A stretch of 49,511 nucleotides of DNA, taken from Pseudomonadota bacterium. Lineage in GTDB: Bacteria > Pseudomonadota > Gammaproteobacteria > Burkholderiales > Thiobacillaceae. The position numbers were made by a program, and so were the translations under genes. This document shows positions 39,968 to 47,953 of this stretch, piece by piece. The notes under the pieces were generated by a model. That model was not told where the DNA came from, searched no databases, and was given only the letters and a program-made list of their open reading frames with translations. The stretch is from contig JAUXXW010000218.1 in the NCBI GenBank assembly GCA_030684775.1, positions 1 through 49,511 on the forward strand. The letters are read 5' to 3'. The stretch's first letter is position 1; each line of letters starts with the position of its first letter.

Positions 39968-40966
39968 CTACATGGGGTGATAGGCCATCCCCGCCTCGCC
40001 CAGCCAGTAGCCGTCGCAGGGTAGTCCTGGCATGAGTTTGTCGAGTTTTTCCGGCGCGGTGGCGGCGGCGATGTCACCCGTCAGCAGGGCGCGGAATACT
40101 TCAACCACCCGCCCCATGTGCCGCGACTGGGGCGACAGGCGCAGGAGGTCAATGCCGGCTGTGCGCAGTTCGTCAACCCGGTGCGCCAGGCTCATGACCT
40201 TGGCCGACTGGGTCTGGATGCCGTTGATGGTAAGAAAATCCTCGCTCTCACGGGTACGCATGGTCAACCCGTCCGGATGGTCGAGGCAGCGGAACTGGCA
40301 GTCGTCCTTCTGCAGGTTGTGGCGCCGGGCGGTAAAGCAGCGCGCCGAGAAGGCCAGCGGCAGGCGGCCGTAGGCGAACAACTCGGTTTCCATGCGCTCC
40401 GGGACAGCCGTCGATGCCAGCATGGCTTTGACCATATCGCGCGGCATTTCCACTGGTGGCACCCAGCGGGTTGCCCCCATTTCGGCGAGCAGGGCCAAGG
40501 TATCCGGGTTGTAGGCATTGAGCGTCGAGCCGGCGACGAAGGGCGCGCCCTTCTCCGCCAGCAGGCGCACCGCGCCCCACTCGTTGGCCTCGACCAGGAA
40601 ACGGCCATCGGCAACCACCTTGCGCAACGCTTTGAGATCGGATTCCGATTCGATCAGGGTCTGTGTCGAGAGCACCACTTCCTTGCCAGCGGCGGTGAGT
40701 TTTTCCGCCAGTTCCAGCCAGTCCGACAGGCGCAGCAGGTGGCGGCGCGAACAGACAGTTTCGCCCAGGTAAATGCTGTCCAGCGGCCAACCGGCGGCCT
40801 CTTCATAAAAGGCCAGGGTGTCTTCGCGCGACCAGTAGTACAACAACGGCCCCAGGGAAAGTCTTGTAGCGCCGGCTTTATGGCTCGAAGGGCCGGTATC
40901 CTTCAGGGCCAGCCGGCTGTCTGGCTTGTTGGCCGGCAGGGATGCCGGCGCTACAGTTGCGTTCAT
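39968..40966 (-). CDS. ubiV: UbiV, U32-family protein for O2-independent ubiquinone synthesis (332 aa)
   Basis: A U32 peptidase-like barrel that with UbiU hydroxylates the ubiquinone ring without oxygen. Cysteines able to hold a 4Fe-4S cluster are seen in VCSRRHLLRL and in the later CFTARRHNL...DDCQFRCLDH. The family start (LSLGPLLYYWSREDTLAFYE) is reached only at residue 35: the first 34 residues are coded by an REP-like element. ATG 40966 overlaps the ubiU stop as ATGA, so this extended start appears to be used; no ATG or GTG lies between the repeat and the conserved core. Confidence 0.92.
   Translation of the reverse strand: MNATVAPASLPANKPDSRLALKDTGPSSHKAGATRLSLGPLLYYWSREDTLAFYEEAAGWPLDSIYLGETVCSRRHLLRLSDWLELAEKLTAAGKEVVLSTQTLIESESDLKALRKVVADGRFLVEANEWGAVRLLAEKGAPFVAGSTLNAYNPDTLALLAEMGATRWVPPVEMPRDMVKAMLASTAVPERMETELFAYGRLPLAFSARCFTARRHNLQKDDCQFRCLDHPDGLTMRTRESEDFLTINGIQTQSAKVMSLAHRVDELRTAGIDLLRLSPQSRHMGRVVEVFRALLTGDIAAATAPEKLDKLMPGLPCDGYWLGEAGMAYHPM
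40865..40955. repeat. REP-like inverted repeat inside the ubiV 5' end
   Basis: TGTAGCGCCGGC (40865-40876) and its exact complement GCCGGCGCTACA (40944-40955) bound an insertion that encodes the extra N-terminal residues of UbiV. Confidence 0.75.
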
Positions 40967-41985
40967 TTCCACGGCCTGTAATACGCCCCGAGGGTGCTCA
41001 TGCTGCCCTCGGAAACCTTGTTGAGTTGCGCCATCCAGGCCGCCTCGGGTTTGAAACTGCCGGGCTTGAACGCGGCCATGTCTTTCTTCACCGCGTCGAT
41101 GGCGGCGCGCCAGACTTGCGTCACCTGGGCGACATAAGCGGGACTGCGCTGACGGCCTTCGATCTTGATCGCGGCTATCCCTAAGCGCGCCATCTCCGGC
41201 AGCATTTCCATGCTATTGAGGCTGGTCGGTTCTTCCAGCGCGTAATAGGTCTCGCCCTGCACGTCGAAGCGGCCTTTGCACAGGGTCGGGTAGCCGGCCT
41301 TTTCATCATCGGCATAGCGGTCGATCAGGACGCCGTTGAGGCGGGTTTCCATGCCCTTGGGCGTCTGTTGCCAGCGCACCGCGTGGCCGGGCGAGCAGGC
41401 GCCGAAGGTATTGGGCGAATCGCCACAGGCGTAGGAGGAGAGCAGACAGCGCCCTTCCACCATCACGCAGAGGCCGCCGAAGCCGAACAATTCGATTTCC
41501 ACGTCGGTGTTGTTCACCACGTTCTCCACCTGCGGCAGCGACAACACGCGCGGCAGGACGGCGCGTTGAATGCCGAAGCGTTCCCGGTAGAAATTCACCG
41601 CCTCGTAGCTGGTGGCGGAACCCTGCACGGAAAGATGCAGGCGCAGGTTCGGGTGGACCTTGCGCGCGTAGGCCATGAGACCGGGGTCGGCCAGGATGAT
41701 GGCGTCGAGGCCGGAGGTGGCCGCCGTATCGACGGCCTGATGCCAGCGCGACACGGTATCCGGTTGCGGATAGGTGTTGAGCGCCATGAGCACCTTGACG
41801 CCCTTGTTATGGGCATAGCGGATGCCCTCGGCCAATGCCTTCGCATCGAAGTTGAGGCCGGAGAAATTACGCGCGTTGGTGTTGTCCTTGAGGCCCAGAT
41901 AGACGCCATCGGCGCCGTTATCGACGGCGGCCTTGAGCGCGGGCAGGCTGCCGGCCGGACAGATGAGTTCAAGCAATGCAGACAT
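40963..41985 (-). CDS. ubiU: UbiU, U32-family protein for O2-independent ubiquinone synthesis (340 aa)
   Basis: A U32 protein beginning MSALLELICPAGSLPALKAA, with GADGVYLGLKDNTNARNFSG as the N-terminal barrel signature and a Cys-rich stretch VMVEGRCLLSSYACGDSPN followed by GACSPGHAVRW that fits the family's Fe-S ligands. It forms the heterodimer with UbiV. Start 41985 follows GAAG and overlaps the end of the yhcC-like gene by 17 nt; the frame upstream runs inside that gene. Confidence 0.93.
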   Translation of the reverse strand: MSALLELICPAGSLPALKAAVDNGADGVYLGLKDNTNARNFSGLNFDAKALAEGIRYAHNKGVKVLMALNTYPQPDTVSRWHQAVDTAATSGLDAIILADPGLMAYARKVHPNLRLHLSVQGSATSYEAVNFYRERFGIQRAVLPRVLSLPQVENVVNNTDVEIELFGFGGLCVMVEGRCLLSSYACGDSPNTFGACSPGHAVRWQQTPKGMETRLNGVLIDRYADDEKAGYPTLCKGRFDVQGETYYALEEPTSLNSMEMLPEMARLGIAAIKIEGRQRSPAYVAQVTQVWRAAIDAVKKDMAAFKPGSFKPEAAWMAQLNKVSEGSMSTLGAYYRPWK

Positions 41986-42979
41986 TTTCTTCAGTAACCT
42001 TTTGATAAGGCGTGACTTTGCACCCCTGGCGCGATCCCCGCCGGCGCAACTCGGCCACCACGGCATTCACCACCGGCCATTTCTGGCTGCACCAGGCGGG
42101 TGCCAGCAGCAGATTGGCCGGCGCGGTGCCGGTAACACGGTGGTACAGCACTTCCCATGGTGTGCGTTCGATCAGATCGGCGGCGATCTCGATGTACCTC
42201 TCCAGCGTCAGCGGCTGGTATTCGCCACGCCGCCACTCATTGGCCAATTGCGTGCCCTTCACCACATGCAGCGGATGCAACTTGAGCCCGTCGGTGCCGA
42301 TGTCGAGCACGATGTCCAGGCTCTCACGTGCATGCCAGCCGTCCTCGCCGGGCATTCCAACAATCAGATGGGTGCACACGGGAAGTCCCAGGCGACGCGC
42401 GGCGACGGTGGTCTGGATGTATTCCTTGAGGCCGTGGCCTCGGTTCACTTTTTCCAGGCTTTCGTCAAAGGCGGACTGTAGGCCCAGTTCCAGCCAGACT
42501 TCCATGCCTCTGTCGTGGTACTCCGCAAGGAGATCAAGCACGGCCGGCGATACACAATCCGGCCGGGTACCCACGGACAGGCCGATCATGCCGTCCACCG
42601 CCAGTGCCTGGTCGTACATGGCGCGCAGGCTCTGCACGTCGGCGTAGGTATTGGTGTAAGCCTGGAAATAGGCGAGGTATTTTCTGGCGCGGGTGCAGCG
42701 ATCGATGCCGCTGCGGCCGGAATCGAGCTGATCGGAGAGCGATTTGCCGCCCCCCTCACCCCCAGCCCCTCTCCCACCCGCGGGCGAGGGGAGCTTCGTG
42801 CGTTGCTCCGCAACGGTCACGTTGAACGAGGCGTTGTTGCAGAAGGTGCAGCCGCCGATGCCCTTGCTGCCATCGCGATTCGGGCAGGTAAAGCCCGCAT
42901 CCAGGGCGATTTTGTGTACACGCTCGCCATGCTTGGCGAGCAGCCACTGGCCGAAGGTATGCACGTAATCCGGCAACAT
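41969..42979 (-). CDS. TIGR01212/YhcC family radical SAM protein (336 aa)
   Basis: A radical SAM fold with the atypical cluster motif CPNRDGSKGIGGCTFC (Cys spaced 12 and 2), as in YhcC. Further marks are TCTRARKYLAYFQAYTNTY-like residues and SVGTRPDCVSPAVLDLLAEY. Substrate unknown. Between the cluster motif and SLSDQLDSGR, a low-complexity stretch (KLPSPAGGRGAGGEGGG) is coded by a common intergenic palindrome, which looks like an in-frame insertion. The gene ends inside ubiU, suggesting co-expression with the anaerobic cluster. Confidence 0.9.
   Translation of the reverse strand: MLPDYVHTFGQWLLAKHGERVHKIALDAGFTCPNRDGSKGIGGCTFCNNASFNVTVAEQRTKLPSPAGGRGAGGEGGGKSLSDQLDSGRSGIDRCTRARKYLAYFQAYTNTYADVQSLRAMYDQALAVDGMIGLSVGTRPDCVSPAVLDLLAEYHDRGMEVWLELGLQSAFDESLEKVNRGHGLKEYIQTTVAARRLGLPVCTHLIVGMPGEDGWHARESLDIVLDIGTDGLKLHPLHVVKGTQLANEWRRGEYQPLTLERYIEIAADLIERTPWEVLYHRVTGTAPANLLLAPAWCSQKWPVVNAVVAELRRRGSRQGCKVTPYQKVTEENVCIA
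42745..42800. repeat. Palindromic repeat inserted in the radical SAM gene
   Basis: CCCCTCACCCCCAGCCCCTC followed by CCCGCGGGCGAGGGGAG is the type of palindrome usually found between genes in proteobacteria. Here it lies in frame inside 41969-42979. Confidence 0.6.
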
Positions 42980-42987
42980 TCAGGACA

Positions 42988-44082
42988 TCACTCTCTGGAA
43001 AGCCACAAAGCCAGCACGATGCCGAACCAGACCAGCGCGGTCAAGGCCGGCATACCGGAACATTTGTAACCGAACAGCGGCAACAAGGCCGCCGACAGGA
43101 ACAACAAGGCGCGCGCGCCGTTCCAGCGGGTCAGGCGCAGGCGCGCTTCGTGATGCCAGGCGACCGGGCGGGTAGGCTCGGTCCAGACCGGCGCCAGTTG
43201 GCCGGCGGCACCGGTGACCAGGGGCATGAGGAAACCCGGCAGGAACAAAGTCAGGGGCGAACCGATTTCCAGCAGCGTGCCGATCATGGCGAAGGCAAAA
43301 CCCAGGGTGGCCGCCAACAGCACCGGCGCGGCGCCATGCAAGGCCAGGAGGTGGCTTCGATGCAACCGCCACCAGGCCACGGCCATGTGGCCCAGCACCC
43401 AGCCCCAGAGCGCGCCGCCGAGCCAGGCCAGGGGCGGCAGCCAGGCCTGGCCGATCGCCAGGATCAGGCTGCCGGCCACCGCCCATTTCAGGTCGCCGCG
43501 TAGGCGTGAGGCGGCCTGCGGGTCGAATTGATTGGCGGCGGTCGGCATCAGCACCTGCAAGGTGCCCACCGCGGTCAGGCCGATGAAGCCATATAAATTG
43601 ATGTGCAGATGAAAGACGCGCAGCGGCGCATGCCACTCGGGAAACAGCGGAATCAGCATCGCGGCGATCAGGCCCAGCGCTAGGCAGGCCATGGCCGCGA
43701 CATACCAGTCGAGGCCGGGATGCGGGCGCCCCAGGGTCTTGCGCGCGCGCTCCAGCATCCAGACGATCATCGCCACGGCGCCGAACAAGGCCAATAGCGC
43801 CGCGACCGGCACCCAGTAGAAATCCAGCCAGCCGGCGAATATCACCAGCGCCAGCGCGCCCGACGCCGTCATCAGCCAGGGCAATCGCGCCGTCCAGCGG
43901 CTCGGGCCGCGTCCGCGCGTGAGCACCGGCACGAAGTGCTGCATCGCGGCGGTGATCAAGGTCATCACCCCCAGCGCCAACACCAGATGCGCCCAGAACG
44001 CGGGCGCCACATTGATCGCCTTGGGCAGTGCCTGCCCGGCGAACAGCGCGATCAGTGTGGCGACAAGGAGCGCGACCAGCAC
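42988..44082 (-). CDS. Polytopic membrane protein linked to anaerobic respiration genes (364 aa)
   Basis: About ten to twelve transmembrane helices, starting with GTG 44082 (MLVALLVATLIALFAGQALP). His residues recur within or near helices: TAAMQHFVPVL, FHLHINLYGFIGLTAVGTLQ, LGHMAVAWWRLHRSH. This recalls haem- or quinone-binding membrane proteins of denitrification loci, but I cannot assign it to NnrS or to an oxidase subunit. It follows the DUF2249 gene by 4 nt, so the two are co-transcribed behind an FNR/DNR-like site. Confidence 0.8.
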   Translation of the reverse strand: MLVALLVATLIALFAGQALPKAINVAPAFWAHLVLALGVMTLITAAMQHFVPVLTRGRGPSRWTARLPWLMTASGALALVIFAGWLDFYWVPVAALLALFGAVAMIVWMLERARKTLGRPHPGLDWYVAAMACLALGLIAAMLIPLFPEWHAPLRVFHLHINLYGFIGLTAVGTLQVLMPTAANQFDPQAASRLRGDLKWAVAGSLILAIGQAWLPPLAWLGGALWGWVLGHMAVAWWRLHRSHLLALHGAAPVLLAATLGFAFAMIGTLLEIGSPLTLFLPGFLMPLVTGAAGQLAPVWTEPTRPVAWHHEARLRLTRWNGARALLFLSAALLPLFGYKCSGMPALTALVWFGIVLALWLSRE

Positions 44083-44086
44083 CGAT

Positions 44087-44359
44087 TTACGAGGCTTTGA
44101 CGATGAAGTCGATCATCACGCCCTGCGGACCCTGGTCGAGATAGTTGATCTCGATACGGTCGCCATAGCGCGCCTGCATCTGCTGCAGGAGGGGAATGGG
44201 GTTGTGGTCGTTGACGAAGCGCATCCGCTCGCCGGGGTTCAGGGCGTCCAGCGCACCGAAGATGGCGGCATGGCGGAAACGCTTGGCGATGCCGCGCGCG
44301 TCGAAAGGATAGATGGCATCGGCGGTGGTGTGATCGTGGACGGGGATATGAACGGACAT
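44087..44359 (-). CDS. DUF2249 domain protein (90 aa)
   Basis: A small TusA-like fold protein: DARGIAKRFRHAAIFGALDA, then LNPGERMRFVNDHNPIPLLQ and a final strand GVMIDFIVKAS. DUF2249 proteins are common in denitrification and nitric-oxide-response loci; their biochemical role is not known. Start 44359 is set by GAGGTGCACC-ATG. Operon with the membrane protein downstream. Confidence 0.88.
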   Translation of the reverse strand: MSVHIPVHDHTTADAIYPFDARGIAKRFRHAAIFGALDALNPGERMRFVNDHNPIPLLQQMQARYGDRIEINYLDQGPQGVMIDFIVKAS

Positions 44360-44387
44360 GGTGCACCTCGGAATGAATGGGGGACGC

Positions 44388-44429
44388 ATAGTCAGGCCAG
44401 ACGCCGATACCGACCTTGACTGAAGTCAT
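44388..44429 (-). promoter_or_regulatory. FNR/DNR-like site and -10 box upstream of DUF2249
   Basis: ATGACTTCAGTCAA (44416-44429, minus strand) matches the FNR/DNR consensus TTGAT-N4-ATCAA at 7 of 10 defined positions and keeps its symmetry. A GACTAT hexamer (44388-44393) lies where a -10 box would be if the site is centred at -41.5. Both fit an anaerobically activated class II promoter. Confidence 0.45.
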
Positions 44430-44538
44430 GGGACAGCCCTTGCTGCAAAGGGGTCAAGCGGACGCGGCCCGCGCGGTTTGCCGATACACTCACCGGCAGC
44501 CAGCACAATAAACGATCCAGAGAGACAGACCCGTACTC

Positions 44539-45699
44539 GTGAGCACACATCACACGGCACTCATCATCGGCGGCGGCCCCGCCGGTTCCGCCGCCGCCCA
44601 TACCCTCGCCAGCCACGGCATCGACACCGCCCTGATCGACAAGGCAATCTTCCCGCGCGACAAACTGTGCGGCGGCCTGCTCACCCTGCGCAGCAAGAAA
44701 ATCTATTCCCGGATATTTCCGACAGCGTGGGACCCGGTGATCGACTTCACCGCGCGGGGCGTGAAATTCTTTCACCGGACGAAACTGCTCAACGAGGTCA
44801 GCAATGCCGACGAGCTGTATTTCACACGGCGCCTGGATTTCGACCATTTCCTGCTGAATCAGGCCATCGCCCAAGGAGCCCGGCACTACCAGGGCGAAAC
44901 CGTCATTTCCCTGGATCTGGCCGGCAAGTCGTGTCGCCTACGCTCCGGCAAAGAGTTCACTTTCGACTACCTGATCGGCGCCGATGGTGTGAACAGCCTG
45001 GTCGGCAAAACCCTGTTCGGCAAAGCCTTCGACCACGACCGCATCGCCTTCGCCCTGGAAATGGAAGTCGACCGGGCAGCGTGCAATCTCCAGATCGACG
45101 CACCGGAAATCATCTTCGGCCTGGCGCGCTGGGGCTATGGCTGGGTCTTCCCGAAAAAGGACACGCTCACAGTCGGTATCGGCGGGCTGCACGCGAAGAA
45201 CCCCGATCTGAAAAAGGTGTTCCATGAGTTCCTGACGGCGCGCTTCGGCGCCATTCCGGAGGGCAAGATCAAGGGCCACCACTTACCCTTCGGCGACTAC
45301 AGAAAAACGCCCGGCCGCGGCAACGTCCTGCTCTGCGGCGACGCCGCCGGCCTGGTGGAACCCATCACCGGCGAAGGCATCGCCTTCGCCATGCAGAGCG
45401 GCCTGTACGCGGCGCAAGCCATCATCGAAGCGCAAGACAGCGGCGGTGACGCCCTGCCCCGCTACCAGGCTCGCTACCGGGAAATCACCCGGAATTTCGA
45501 TCACGCCAACCGCCTGCGCACTCTGCTGTTTCCCAGCGCCTGCGAGCGCCTGTTTCTCAAGGCCCTGCCCAAAAGCAGAACGCTGCCGCGCAAGCATCTG
45601 GAACTGATGGCCGCCAAGCTCCAATATGGCGACTATTTCCGCTATCTGATGTTCAAGGTGCTGAAAGCCTTGGTGAAACGCGCGCTATTCATCAAGTAA
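44539..45699 (+). CDS. Geranylgeranyl reductase-family flavoprotein (386 aa)
   Basis: A FAD-dependent oxidoreductase of the GG-reductase/digeranylgeranylglycerophospholipid-reductase type: dinucleotide motif LIIGGGPAGSAAAHTLASHG at the N-terminus, FPRDKLCGG, the FAD-binding GADGVNSLVGK, and GNVLLCGDAAGLVEPITGEG. The substrate is probably an isoprenoid chain, but related enzymes halogenate or hydroxylate other molecules. The start is a GTG at 44539. Divergent from the DUF2249 operon; the shared region includes the FNR-like site. Confidence 0.88.
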   Translation: MSTHHTALIIGGGPAGSAAAHTLASHGIDTALIDKAIFPRDKLCGGLLTLRSKKIYSRIFPTAWDPVIDFTARGVKFFHRTKLLNEVSNADELYFTRRLDFDHFLLNQAIAQGARHYQGETVISLDLAGKSCRLRSGKEFTFDYLIGADGVNSLVGKTLFGKAFDHDRIAFALEMEVDRAACNLQIDAPEIIFGLARWGYGWVFPKKDTLTVGIGGLHAKNPDLKKVFHEFLTARFGAIPEGKIKGHHLPFGDYRKTPGRGNVLLCGDAAGLVEPITGEGIAFAMQSGLYAAQAIIEAQDSGGDALPRYQARYREITRNFDHANRLRTLLFPSACERLFLKALPKSRTLPRKHLELMAAKLQYGDYFRYLMFKVLKALVKRALFIK

Positions 45700-45726
45700 T
45701 CAACGAATCCAGCAGGAGCCACCGCC

Positions 45727-46008
45727 ATGAGCCATAAACACGATCATCTGATCCGCGCCATCTTCCAGGACCCGATCAGCGGCAACATCCACTGGCGCGA
45801 AATCGAATCCCTCATCCTTCATCTGGGCGCCACCATGGAACCCATCACGGGCGCGCGCTATCGCGTGGTGCTCAACGGCGTCGAAGGCATCCTGCACCAC
45901 CCGCACCACAGCAGCGTCTTCGGCAAGCAGGACATCAAAAACCTGCGCCAGTACCTGGCCTCCGCGCGGGTGACGCCGTCGCTGTATGAGGAAAGCCAGA
46001 AGTCCTGA
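45727..46008 (+). CDS. HicA-family toxin-like protein (93 aa)
   Basis: The dsRBD-like HicA pattern is visible: HLIRAIFQDPISGNIHWREI, then ESLILHLGATMEPITGARYR and GILHHPHHSSVFGKQDIKNL with the HHPHH segment containing the catalytic-type His. HicA is normally a ribosome-independent mRNA interferase paired with a HicB antitoxin, but no hicB frame follows; the next 500 bases are repeats. This single-gene variant is common and may not be a toxin. AGGAGC precedes the ATG. Confidence 0.8.
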   Translation: MSHKHDHLIRAIFQDPISGNIHWREIESLILHLGATMEPITGARYRVVLNGVEGILHHPHHSSVFGKQDIKNLRQYLASARVTPSLYEESQKS

Positions 46009-46139
46009 TCAAGGGGCTGCCCTATATCACCCTCCTCCGGGTTATTCCAGACCACATCCAAGTGTTCGACATCGTCCACAACGCACGGAAATTTCCGCGA
46101 TGGCACCGTCGGGTATGGCGGCTTGCCTATGGCGGGAAT

Positions 46140-46249
46140 CGACCCATTTCGGCCAGTCAGTTTTCTCCATAGCTGCCTTCCCGCCAAAGCCATGCTCTGC
46201 GAACTGGAGTTCTACAAAGCGGCCGTTGGCGACATCACGCTTCCGGCCA
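46140..46249. repeat. 110-bp direct repeat, left copy
   Basis: It begins CGACCCATTTCGG and includes CAGTTTTCTCCATAGCTGCC and GCGGCCGTTGGCGACATCAC; the same order of bases recurs at 48766-48875 with about 10 percent differences. Open frames here (such as 46470-46042 minus) are repeat-derived and not credible genes. The whole 46009-46577 gap holds nothing else I recognise. Confidence 0.8.
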
Positions 46250-46577
46250 TCTCCGGCCTTCGCACTGCGCTGCAACCGGCCGGATGAACGTCTGTAGCAC
46301 CCCAGACAGCCGCCGTACAGGCCATCCTTGCGTGCTTCCGAAGCTCGGCCAAACCAGTCATTGAACAAACCTTGAGCCTGACTTACTGTAGGGTACTGTC
46401 TGAAATGTTGCCCGAACGCCCTTGCCGTTTTGGATAGCAGTGGGTGACGCATTACGAAATACAAAATCACCAGAGATCAACAGGTCATGCAGCCTTCAGA
46501 CTTGTTACAAATCACCAATCACCAGAATCCAGGTCAATTTTGACGTGTAACTGAAACTTAGAGCTCGGGAGCGCGCT

Positions 46578-47273
46578 GTGGATAGCAAGAAGGCGATTGA
46601 TCTTGGAGCAAGAGTGGTGGAACTCCAATCGCTTATGATTGCCTTTGCAACCGATGGAAGGACTCCGGATCAACCCAGCGCTTACCGCGATCTATATGCC
46701 GACGTGACTGTCGAGCTTGAAGATGCGAAGTACGCGAATCCAAACCCCCACAAGTCACTGGAAGTCTTCTTTGCCTTCTGCAAGTTGCAGGACATGAAGA
46801 CCTACGCTAGCCGTCGTGCCTATGTAGAAGAGTTGTACGCCGACATATTGCTAGACCTAAAGCGAATCCAACGTCACGCACCGTCGTCCAAGAATTGGGG
46901 CAAAGCAAACGACGCCCTAAATGATGAGTTGAACCCAATCCGCGCGCAGTGGTTGAAGGCAAAGAACTTCATCTACTCATCAACGCCGGACTTCGAGAAC
47001 TCCATTAAGGAATCTATCAGTGCAGTTGAGTCATGCCTCATGGTCCTGTTGGATGAACCGAACGGAACGCTCGGAAAGATCATCAAGAAGGCTCTCCTAG
47101 ATTCTGATATTGAGCGCCTTATTACCCATGCCTACGGTTACGCCAGCAACAAGGATTTTGTTCGCCATGGCGGTACCACCGCATCTGCCCTCACGAAAGC
47201 CGAAGCGGAGTTTTTTCTAGAATTCGCAGCCATGTCCATCGTGTACATCACGTCCAAGCTGAAGCATGAATAA
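46578..47273 (+). CDS. Putative abortive-infection C-terminal domain protein (231 aa)
   Basis: GTG start at 46578 behind CGGGAG. The C-terminal 110 residues (FENSIKESISAVESCLMVLL, GTLGKIIKKAL, DFVRHGGTT, then EAEFFLEFAAMSIVYITSKL) match the general pattern of abortive-infection C-terminal (Abi_C/AbiJ-C-like) domains, in which a helical bundle carries a conserved RHG. The N-terminal 120 residues are charged and helical with no recognised fold. A, T-rich codon use differs from the backbone. A phage-defence role is inferred from the domain similarity and island context, and is not proven. Confidence 0.6.
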   Translation: MDSKKAIDLGARVVELQSLMIAFATDGRTPDQPSAYRDLYADVTVELEDAKYANPNPHKSLEVFFAFCKLQDMKTYASRRAYVEELYADILLDLKRIQRHAPSSKNWGKANDALNDELNPIRAQWLKAKNFIYSSTPDFENSIKESISAVESCLMVLLDEPNGTLGKIIKKALLDSDIERLITHAYGYASNKDFVRHGGTTASALTKAEAEFFLEFAAMSIVYITSKLKHE

Positions 47274-47332
47274 GCCGCCACTAACACAAACGCGAGCCTG
47301 CTCATGACCTTGAACGTTGTTAGGAGCTTTCT

Positions 47333-47953
47333 ATGAATCGAGACGTCTTCGACGCCACGAAAGAGTTTGCTGCCAAGCTCTTTGAGCTTGTTGATCTGCC
47401 TCTATACGACCAGTCGAGCAGATTAGTGACAAGCGATGTTGCTTGTTCAATGTCCCTTGAGCACTGGAGCGCCACACTCCAACTGATGCAATCAGCACTG
47501 CTTCCTTCAGCGGTTACCGTGCATCGGGCTCAATTTGAAGCACTATTGCGCTCAATCTGGATTCTCTATGCTGCCAACGATCAGCAGATCGACAAACTTG
47601 TATCTGACCTAAATCTAGAAACCGATCAGACAGCTAAGAATCTCCCACAAGTGGCAGACATGCTGACCGCGTTGGAAAAGAATGGCCCGGCACAAGCATT
47701 TGAAGCACTAACACGCTTCAAAGACAATTCTTGGAAGGCGCTGAACTCATATGCTCACGCAGGCATCCACCCAATACGGCGTCATGCTGAGGGTTACCCC
47801 ATCCCCTTAATTGAGAGCATTACCAAGAATGCCAACGGACTTGCGGTTGTCGCGGTTATGCAAGCATCAGTCCTAAGCGGTGCTCAGCCTTTGCAGCGCG
47901 AAATCCTAGATCTCGCCTCGAAATATCCTGAATGCATGCCACCGCCACTATGA
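47333..47953 (+). CDS. Hypothetical helical protein, DUF5677/DUF6988-like (206 aa)
   Basis: An all-helical protein with an AQFEALLRSIWILYAANDQQ helix, and WKALNSYAHAGIHPIRRH, resembling the HAG/SxYxHxG motif of proteins such as DUF5677/DUF6988 members. These families are poorly characterised; some occur in defence islands. The start at 47333 has AGGAG at proper distance. Its TGA overlaps the next ATG as ATGA. Confidence 0.6.
   Translation: MNRDVFDATKEFAAKLFELVDLPLYDQSSRLVTSDVACSMSLEHWSATLQLMQSALLPSAVTVHRAQFEALLRSIWILYAANDQQIDKLVSDLNLETDQTAKNLPQVADMLTALEKNGPAQAFEALTRFKDNSWKALNSYAHAGIHPIRRHAEGYPIPLIESITKNANGLAVVAVMQASVLSGAQPLQREILDLASKYPECMPPPL

Noticed and set aside
46042-46470. Minus-strand frame in the repeat region
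   Set aside because: It is formed largely by the 110-bp repeat, which recurs at 48766 in different surroundings, so it is not a gene.
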